Assembly (NCBI GenBank): GCA_938084085.1
Contig: CALKDV010000400.1
Coordinates: 1 to 8,274, forward strand
DNA length: 8,274 nucleotides
Direction: 5' to 3'
Source of the DNA: an uncultured Nannocystaceae bacterium
GTDB taxonomy: Bacteria; Myxococcota_A; Polyangia; Nannocystales; Nannocystaceae
A program made the translations under genes and the position numbers. Below the pieces are notes generated by a model, which made no database searches, was not told where the DNA came from, and saw only the letters and a program-made list of their open reading frames with translations. Positions 1-4,836 of this stretch are shown piece by piece (position 1 is the first letter of the stretch; every line of letters begins with the position of its first letter).

Positions 1-1
1 C

Positions 2-697
2 CCGGCGCAGCTTCGAATCGTACACCGTGATGCCCATATCATCGTGGCAGACAAACCCCCCGGGGTGGCCGTCACCTCGACGAAGGAGACCTCCGTGGGC
101 ACCTTGAGCGACGCCCTCGTGCGCATGCTGAAATCTGAGGGGCTGCGCCGCCCCTACGTGGGTGTGGTGCATCGACTCGACATGCGGGCCTCGGGCCTCG
201 TCATTTTCTCGATCCGGGGCGAAGCCAACAAGAGCATCCACCGCGACTTCAAGCGTCATCGAATCGAGAGGATTTACCGTCTTGAGCTTCGTGGACACAT
301 GGACGCGGAGCGGCGCTGCGCCGCGCCACTCCTCATCCGCCGAAATCGATCGGTGGTGGTGGCCGACGCCAATGACCCCAAGGGCGTCCGCGCCCAAACG
401 ACCTTTATACCCATGGAGCAGCGCGCCCACACGAGCGTCGTCGAGGCCCGACTCGAGACGGGCCGTATGCATCAGATCCGCGTGCACGCGGCCCACCTCG
501 GCCACCCCGTGGTGGGCGATGCGCGCTACGGAGATCCCGACGCGCGCCCGGACGCGCAGGGTGCCATGACCGGTCCGCTCCACCTGCACGCCCACACCCT
601 CCGATTCCAACACCCCGTCTCGCACGAGGCTCTCGAACTCCGCAGCGATCCACCGGTCTGGGCTCAGCCAACCATTGTCGACAGCCCGACGACCTGA
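2..697 (+). CDS. RluA-family RNA pseudouridine synthase (5' partial)
   Basis: This family converts specific uridines in rRNA or tRNA to pseudouridine in the cytoplasm. The reading frame is open from the left edge (frame starts at base 2), so the true start lies outside the window. The visible 231 residues open with the strand-loop typical of the catalytic domain (IIVADKPPGV). The GTG at 44 falls inside this motif and is not a credible start. The signature HRLDMRASGL follows, with the catalytic aspartate at bases 179-181. Near the C-terminal end is GRMHQIRVH (from base 461), where most relatives have GRTHQIRVH; the Thr-to-Met change is a minor oddity. Any N-terminal S4 domain is outside the window, so the subfamily (RluA, RluC, RluD or other) and the RNA target cannot be assigned. 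The gene converges on the astA-like gene with a 20-bp gap and no visible terminator hairpin. Confidence 0.93.
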   Translation, partial: PAQLRIVHRDAHIIVADKPPGVAVTSTKETSVGTLSDALVRMLKSEGLRRPYVGVVHRLDMRASGLVIFSIRGEANKSIHRDFKRHRIERIYRLELRGHMDAERRCAAPLLIRRNRSVVVADANDPKGVRAQTTFIPMEQRAHTSVVEARLETGRMHQIRVHAAHLGHPVVGDARYGDPDARPDAQGAMTGPLHLHAHTLRFQHPVSHEALELRSDPPVWAQPTIVDSPTT

Positions 698-717
698 TCG
701 CCCCCGCTCCCCCCGGG

Positions 718-1839
718 CTACAAACGATCTTCGCGGCGACGGCGAGGACGAAGTGCAACCATCACCTGAACCGTCTTCAGCGCATCTTCGTCCGCCGAAT
801 CGATCCCAAGTCGCGCGAGCGTCGCCTCGGTGAGCCCCACCACATCGGGTTGGCCTGCATGCGATGGATGCACCCGCACGGACGCCCACACCGCGCGAAA
901 GCCCCCGGCTTCCCCGCCGAGCACACCCACGATGGCTGCGACCCCCGCCTCGTCCCCCGGCTCAATGCACGGTCGATACCAGCGGGCGTCGCGGACCAGA
1001 GAGATCTCATCCGTGACGGCCTCGAAGTGGGGTCCGCCGTCGAAGGGATCGATGCGTTCACTGGCGCGAAATCCGATCCGATGAAGCAGTCGGCGCGCTC
1101 CCTCACTCTCTGCCCCGATCTTGCCGATGACGTCCTCGACCGCCTCCGGCAGTAGACTGACGTGGACGGGATTCATTGGAAATAGCTGCCAGATAAATCG
1201 CTTGTCGGAGCGGCTGAGCGCGTCCGCCTCATCGTAGCTAAGCCCCGTAAATCGACGTCCCAAGGCGTCCCAAAGCTGGGATCGAGTCCCCTCAATGGAT
1301 CTCGAAAGCGGCGGGAGCAGCTCCGCGAGGACGGTCTGTCGAAACCATGCGCGACGCATGGCGAGGAACACAAAACGTCCCAACGAGAGCAATCGGCCCA
1401 GCTTTTCGGGGTGGCCACGAAAGTCGGGGTGGAGCACCAAGCCCCCGACCTCCGACGGGCCGTCGTAGGTCATGCCCAACGTGAGCGTGGTGTGCCGCAT
1501 GTGCACATCCCGCCGCGCCCCTTGGAGCTGCAAATTTGCGAATCGCTCTTGCTCCTCCACTCGAAAAAATACGTGGGGCTCGTCCGGGGTCCCGTGCTGG
1601 GCGAAGATCATCGAGGTGCCGACGACCCGCCCGTCTGCGGGGTCCGTCAACACGAACAAAAATCGACGATCCGCGTCGAAGGCCTCGGGATCGTCACCAC
1701 CTCGAAAAGAGGTCTCCGAAGTCGCGATGAGCTCGCGGATGTAGTCGCGGGAAGGCGGGAGATTCAACGTATTGAGATGACGCGCGAGCTCGAGGATAGA
1801 ATCCTCGTCGTCGCCGCACGCCTCTCGATACAAAAACAT
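718..1839 (-). CDS. astA: Arginine N-succinyltransferase (AstA) family acyltransferase
   Basis: The protein has 373 residues. AstA transfers succinyl from succinyl-CoA to arginine, the first step of the AST arginine degradation pathway. Family signatures seen: a GNAT-like N-terminus with RFLFVLTDPADGRVVGTS (59-76), VGGLVLHPDFRG (131-142), LWDALGRRF (189-197), the PMNPVHVSLLPEAVEDVIGK block (221-240) and the IDPFDGGPHFEA block (263-274). The family is usually about 340 residues; here a tail of about 80 residues follows the last block. The loop after HPDFR reads GHPEKLGRLL, longer and less glycine-rich than the RxxGxGxLL of E. coli AstA. ATG at 1839 is chosen because it begins just before the first strand; it lies 18 bp after ssb, implying co-transcription. 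No astB, astC, astD or astE is nearby, so the substrate is uncertain. Family membership is firm; arginine specificity is inference. Confidence 0.87.
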   Translation of the reverse strand: MFLYREACGDDEDSILELARHLNTLNLPPSRDYIRELIATSETSFRGGDDPEAFDADRRFLFVLTDPADGRVVGTSMIFAQHGTPDEPHVFFRVEEQERFANLQLQGARRDVHMRHTTLTLGMTYDGPSEVGGLVLHPDFRGHPEKLGRLLSLGRFVFLAMRRAWFRQTVLAELLPPLSRSIEGTRSQLWDALGRRFTGLSYDEADALSRSDKRFIWQLFPMNPVHVSLLPEAVEDVIGKIGAESEGARRLLHRIGFRASERIDPFDGGPHFEAVTDEISLVRDARWYRPCIEPGDEAGVAAIVGVLGGEAGGFRAVWASVRVHPSHAGQPDVVGLTEATLARLGIDSADEDALKTVQVMVALRPRRRREDRL

Positions 1840-1857
1840 CTCAGACCAACGTGCCGA

Positions 1858-2382
1858 TCAAAACGGGATGTCGTCTTCTTCGCCTTGGGGGAGGCCGCTG
1901 TCGTAGGGCGGAGGACCGCCGTCACCGCCGCCGTAGCCACCGCCGCCGCCTCCGCCACCACCACCGCCGCCGCCTCCGCCGCCGCCGTAGCCGCCGCCGC
2001 CGCCGCCGCCGCCTCCGCCGTAGCCGCCGCCGCCGCCGCCGCCGCCTCCACCTTCACCGCGGCCGCCGAGGAACTGCACCGTGTCCGCCACGATCTCTGT
2101 GGAGTAGCGCTTGATGCCGTCTTTTTCGTAGGACGAGGTACGAAGTCGGCCCTCGATGTAAACCTGTCGACCTTTGCTCAGGTACTGATTGCATGACTCC
2201 GCTTGTTTGCCCCACACCGTGATGCGGTGCCACTCGGTCTCTTCGACCGACTCTTGTCCTCGCATGTACTTGCGGGTGGTCGCGACATTCAATGTCGCTA
2301 CTGCTGTCCCGCCTTGGGTGTGACGCATCTCGGGATCGCGCCCGAGGTTTCCAATGATGATCGCCTTGTTGACTCCGGCCAT
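1858..2382 (-). CDS. ssb: Single-stranded DNA-binding protein with poly-glycine linker
   Basis: SSB coats single-stranded DNA during replication, recombination and repair, and recruits partners through its C-terminal tip. The protein has 174 residues. The OB fold spans residues 1 to about 106: MAGVNKAIIIGNLGRDPE at the start, aromatic DNA-stacking positions in TEWHRITVWGK (49-59), and GRQVYIEGRLRT (71-82). Residues 111-149 are almost pure glycine in runs of 10, 10 and 17 split by single tyrosines. A short proline/tyrosine stretch follows, and the protein ends in the acidic partner-binding tip EEDDIPF. The ATG at 2382 is preferred over a start at 2439, because the family begins at MAGVNK and the 19 extra residues do not resemble any SSB. 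Upstream of this ATG is a weak purine stretch (AGAAAG). It is probably first gene of an operon with the astA-like gene. Confidence 0.97.
   Translation of the reverse strand: MAGVNKAIIIGNLGRDPEMRHTQGGTAVATLNVATTRKYMRGQESVEETEWHRITVWGKQAESCNQYLSKGRQVYIEGRLRTSSYEKDGIKRYSTEIVADTVQFLGGRGEGGGGGGGGGGYGGGGGGGGGGYGGGGGGGGGGGGGGGGGYGGGDGGPPPYDSGLPQGEEDDIPF
1936..2052 (-). repeat. GGC trinucleotide repeat tract encoding poly-glycine in SSB
   Basis: On the coding (minus) strand this 117-bp tract is almost entirely glycine codons, mostly GGC with scattered GGA and GGT. It includes two blocks of eight uninterrupted GGC codons, at 2023-2046 and 1990-2013. Single TAC tyrosine codons at 2020-2022 and 1987-1989 divide it into runs of 10, 10 and 17 glycines, and another TAC bounds it at 1933-1935. 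In the opposite strand or other frames the same tract reads as poly-alanine or poly-arginine, which produces long but spurious open frames. Such repeats are prone to length change by replication slippage. Confidence 0.95.
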
Positions 2383-2410
2383 GGTGCTGCTTTCTGCTCT
2401 GTCTGGTTGG

Positions 2411-2439
2411 ATTGTTGTGGGGTTGAACGGGGAACACAA
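2411..2439 (-). promoter_or_regulatory. Weak candidate sigma-70-like promoter for ssb
   Basis: Reading the minus strand, TTGTGT (bases 2434-2439) is followed after 17 bp by AACAAT (bases 2411-2416), about 28 bp before the ssb start codon. The -10 matches four of six consensus positions and the -35 only three. The spacing and position fit a promoter with a short 5' leader, but the hexamers are poor and a chance match is quite possible. Confidence 0.22.
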
Positions 2440-2869
2440 GCCTGACGCACGCCCATGCTCTGCGAGAGATCACTCGGCGCTCGAGCATCCGCGTTGCACG
2501 ACAATCGACGAAAGGGCGCGACACAGCCCTGGACACCTGCTGCCCGCCGTCGACAAAGTGCGCTCTTCACGCACCAATTCAACCGTCGCTGCCTCCCCGA
2601 TCGCGGGATCTCTCGCACCGCGCCGCCGTTGCCCTCCCCGTACCCACCGGGTCGGCGTGCCACCACCGGTCGACGCTTTCCCCCAGGAATCGTGGCTAGC
2701 GTGCACGCAATGGACGTTTTGAGCGCTCGCCTGCGCGCACGAAGATAGGATCGCGGAATATGCGCACTTGTGAAAGCCCGTGACCCTACCCCAGCCGCAT
2801 CACGCTTGACCACGATGCGCCGTTGGCAACGAAGAAGCCCCAACTGCTCGCCAGAAGGCCACCATTGCC

Positions 2870-2888
2870 TTTGCGCAATTTGCGCAAA
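2870..2888. promoter_or_regulatory. Perfect 19-bp palindrome, candidate operator
   Basis: The sequence TTTGCGCAATTTGCGCAAA is a perfect inverted repeat: 9-bp arms at 2870-2878 and 2880-2888 around a single central base at 2879. Each arm contains the self-complementary octamer TTGCGCAA (2871-2878 and 2880-2887), so it is at once an inverted and a direct repeat with a 9-bp period. It lies 67 bp upstream of the GT2-like gene start. Short dyads of this size are typical of dimeric helix-turn-helix repressor sites; no regulator gene is present in the window, so the binding protein is unknown. Confidence 0.4.
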
Positions 2889-2955
2889 CCTGGATTTTCG
2901 GCGGCTTCCTTGACCGCTGCTCGACCCATCCCGTACATCCCATCCTCCGGTACGC

Positions 2956-3558
2956 GTGGATCTATCCTTGCTCATAGCGAGTCGCGATCTCGAAGCTGAC
3001 CTGCCCACCGTGGTCAAGCAGCTTGTCGTCGTGGCCCAAGTGGCCCGCATGCCGGGTCACGAGCCTGGAGAGCTCGCCTTCGAGATCCTGGCCCTGGATG
3101 AGCGCTCAAGGGACAATTCACTGAGCGTGCTCGCGATGCTCCAGACGCAGATCGCGCAACTGGCTGTCTTTGACGACATCGCGCCCGGCTGCGCCATTCG
3201 AGAGGGCATCGCCAAATCGCGGGGACAGGTGGTCTTGATCGTGGATAGCTGCCTCGACAACAACTACGGGGTGTGGGCTTGCGAGGCCGTGCTCGGCGGG
3301 CAGCCCGCAGCCGTGGTCCCCGGTGAGCTGCTCGCCGTCCAGCGCGACGTGGCCGACCGCGCCCTGCGCCGCTTGAGCGGCGGTCTGATGCGAGGACAAC
3401 GCGCGGTGCGCAAGACCCTGGCGGACACCGGTGCTCGCCCCGCCTTCGCCCCCGCCAATCTCAGTGGGCTGCGCGCACGGACCCGCCGGTGGCTGCGAGA
3501 CCGGGCCTCGCTGCTGCCAATTACCGCGCGAGCTTTCGACCGCGCGGGACGAAGCTAG
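2956..3558 (+). CDS. Short divergent glycosyltransferase-2-like protein
   Basis: The protein has 200 residues and its function is not established. The first half follows the family-2 glycosyltransferase (GT-A fold) pattern. SLLIASRDLEADLPTVVKQL (4-23) stands where the first strand and helix lie. FEILALDERSRDNSLSVL (42-59) resembles the usual EIIVVDDGSxDGTxxVL block. PGCAIREGIAKSRGQVVLIVD (77-97) resembles the segment leading to the DXD metal site. That site reads VDSCLD (96-101), with only its first aspartate in place. The rest is short and arginine-rich, without the acceptor half of normal GT2 enzymes, and there are no membrane segments. High G/C at third codon positions argues for a real gene. 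The start is GTG 2956, the only plausible start after the in-frame stop at 2911, with no clear ribosome site. It may be a degenerate or non-catalytic relative. It lies 86 bp before the rseP-like gene, same strand. Confidence 0.6.
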   Translation: MDLSLLIASRDLEADLPTVVKQLVVVAQVARMPGHEPGELAFEILALDERSRDNSLSVLAMLQTQIAQLAVFDDIAPGCAIREGIAKSRGQVVLIVDSCLDNNYGVWACEAVLGGQPAAVVPGELLAVQRDVADRALRRLSGGLMRGQRAVRKTLADTGARPAFAPANLSGLRARTRRWLRDRASLLPITARAFDRAGRS

Positions 3559-3632
3559 CCTCCGCTCGATTCACGTCGCGAGAACTCCTGCTCCGCTCGC
3601 GTCTCCTTGCTAGGCATCGGACAACACGCTGC

Positions 3633-3638
3633 TATATT
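3633..3638 (+). promoter_or_regulatory. Candidate -10 element directly upstream of rseP-like start
   Basis: TATATT matches five of six positions of the sigma-70 -10 consensus. It ends 6 bp before the ATG at 3645, so the expected transcription start coincides with the start codon. A possible -35 (TTGCTA, 3607-3612) is 20 bp upstream, which is longer than ideal. No Shine-Dalgarno sequence lies between it and the ATG. If real, it would give a leaderless mRNA for the protease and probably uvrC. Confidence 0.35.
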
Positions 3639-3644
3639 GCGGCG

Positions 3645-4826
3645 ATGGACTGGCTCTACGCCATCTTGGCCCTCTCTTCGCTCATCGTCATCCACGAGTT
3701 CGGGCACTACGTGTGCGCGCGAATCGGCGGCATGCACGTGGACACCTTCAGCGTCTTGGGGATTGGCCCCGTCATCGTGGAGCTGTTCGAATATGGCGGC
3801 ACGCGCTTCGTGTTGAGTGCGATCCCGTTTGGCGCCTACGTCCACATCGTGGGCATGGAACCCGAAGACGACGCGGAGGATCCCAAGCTCAGCCCGGAAG
3901 ACCAGCGCGCGATCCGTGTGGAGAAAGCGGCGGCCGCTGCTCGCGCCAAAGAGATGGGCTACGCGGACTACCGCGATCGCCCCCTGTGGGCCCGGGCGCT
4001 CGCGTTGTTCGGCGGGCCTGGCGCGAACTACCTCGCGGCCATGGCCCTCGCCGCGGGCGTGTTTTTAGGCTTTGGCATGCCCACCCAGGTGCAGATCACG
4101 AGCTTCTCCGACGGCAGCGGCGCGGAAGCGGCGGGGTTTCAGGCGGGCGACGCCTTCGTTCGAATCGGTGATCAGAGCGTGGTGGGAGCGTCTCCCTCGC
4201 TCTTGCTCAATGAAGCGACCTCCAGCTACCGCGGTCAAACTGTGGACGTCACCGTGCGTCGCGGCGATCAAGAAATCACGGAGCCTGTGGTCCTCGCGAG
4301 CGATGGACCCGCGCTGGGCGTCAACCTCGGGGTGAACTTTGTGCGCGGATCCGCGGGAGCCGCCGTCGCTCAAGGGGTGCGCTATCCCTTTATCCAAACC
4401 AAAATCCAGCTCAATGGTCTGTGGTCCATGATCACGGGGAAGACCTCGGGCAAAGTGGGCGGACCGGTCGCCATCGCACGAACCTACAAGCAGTCGCTGG
4501 CGCTGGGCCTGCCGCAATTCCTCCTGTTCGGTGCCCTCATCAGCACGGTGCTGGGCATGTTCAATCTCCTGCCGTTGCCCGCCCTCGACGGCGGTCGGCT
4601 GTTGTTCTTGGGCGTCGAGGCCATCTCGCGACGAAAGGTGTCGCAGACGGTCGAGGGCTGGATTCACGCCAGCGGACTCCTGGCGCTCCTGGCGTTCTTG
4701 CTCGTGGTGACCGTCTTCGACGTCAAAGAGCTCGTTCAAGACGACCCCGCGCAGGCGACCCCCAAAGCACCCGCCTCCTCCGTGGACGACGACGCGAAAC
4801 CACCGGAGCCTCCGCCCGCTCCTTGA
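3645..4826 (+). CDS. rseP: RseP-type site-2 zinc metalloprotease (peptidase M50)
   Basis: The protein has 393 residues. It is an intramembrane protease of the inner membrane; family members cut anti-sigma factors or remnant signal peptides after a first cleavage. A first membrane segment (about 4-24) carries the zinc motif HEFGH (17-21). A second (about 117-143) follows the GGPGANY motif. A single PDZ domain occupies about 148-222. A third segment (about 287-310) leads into NLLPLPALDGGRL (307-319), whose LDGG aspartate (315) is the third zinc ligand. A fourth segment is at about 342-358. E. coli RseP is about 450 residues with two PDZ domains; this one-PDZ layout resembles the RasP type. Residues 72-112 form a charged, alanine-rich insertion before the second segment, and the C-terminus is an acidic, proline-rich tail. 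ATG 3645 is chosen because it starts right before the first membrane segment; an upstream in-frame GTG at 3489 would add 52 unrelated residues overlapping the preceding gene. Confidence 0.93.
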   Translation: MDWLYAILALSSLIVIHEFGHYVCARIGGMHVDTFSVLGIGPVIVELFEYGGTRFVLSAIPFGAYVHIVGMEPEDDAEDPKLSPEDQRAIRVEKAAAAARAKEMGYADYRDRPLWARALALFGGPGANYLAAMALAAGVFLGFGMPTQVQITSFSDGSGAEAAGFQAGDAFVRIGDQSVVGASPSLLLNEATSSYRGQTVDVTVRRGDQEITEPVVLASDGPALGVNLGVNFVRGSAGAAVAQGVRYPFIQTKIQLNGLWSMITGKTSGKVGGPVAIARTYKQSLALGLPQFLLFGALISTVLGMFNLLPLPALDGGRLLFLGVEAISRRKVSQTVEGWIHASGLLALLAFLLVVTVFDVKELVQDDPAQATPKAPASSVDDDAKPPEPPPAP

Positions 4827-4836
4827 GCACTGCAAC

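Larger units (their letters stand above)
2383..2955. other. Intergenic region between divergent ssb and the GT2-like gene
   Basis: This 573-bp stretch contains no convincing gene. Open frames on both strands exist, but they run antisense through ssb or lack any recognisable motif or start signal. No tRNA, rRNA or intrinsic terminator (GC hairpin followed by T-run) was seen. It separates two divergent genes and so should carry promoters in both directions. Candidates are a weak minus-strand promoter for ssb near 2411-2439 and a palindrome at 2870-2888. The region also holds small inverted repeats, for example CGCATC at 2796-2801 with GATGCG at 2814-2819, too weak to name. Confidence 0.6.

Noticed and set aside
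698..717. C-rich gap between the convergent RluA-family and astA-like genes as a bidirectional terminator
   Set aside because: The 20 bases hold no hairpin with a following T-run on either strand.
1411..2196. Long + strand open frame (261 codons) rich in alanine, antisense to astA and ssb
   Set aside because: Its alanine runs are the GGC glycine repeat of ssb read on the opposite strand; it has no family motif and overlaps two firmly identified genes.
2354..2722. Plus-strand frame of 122 codons opening with a hydrophobic, signal-like segment
   Set aside because: The hydrophobic start is antisense to the conserved ssb N-terminus, and the remainder is low-information sequence with no conserved motif or ribosome site.
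2822..2844. Inverted repeat GTTGG/CCAAC as a possible terminator or small RNA stem
   Set aside because: Only 5 bp of stem with a 13-base loop and no T-run; well within chance expectation.
2298..3050. Minus-strand open frame of 250 codons covering the intergenic region
   Set aside because: It overlaps the ssb 5' end in another frame and the GT2-like gene on the other strand. Its composition is arginine/serine-rich, as expected from GC-rich noncoding frames, and no motif is recognisable.
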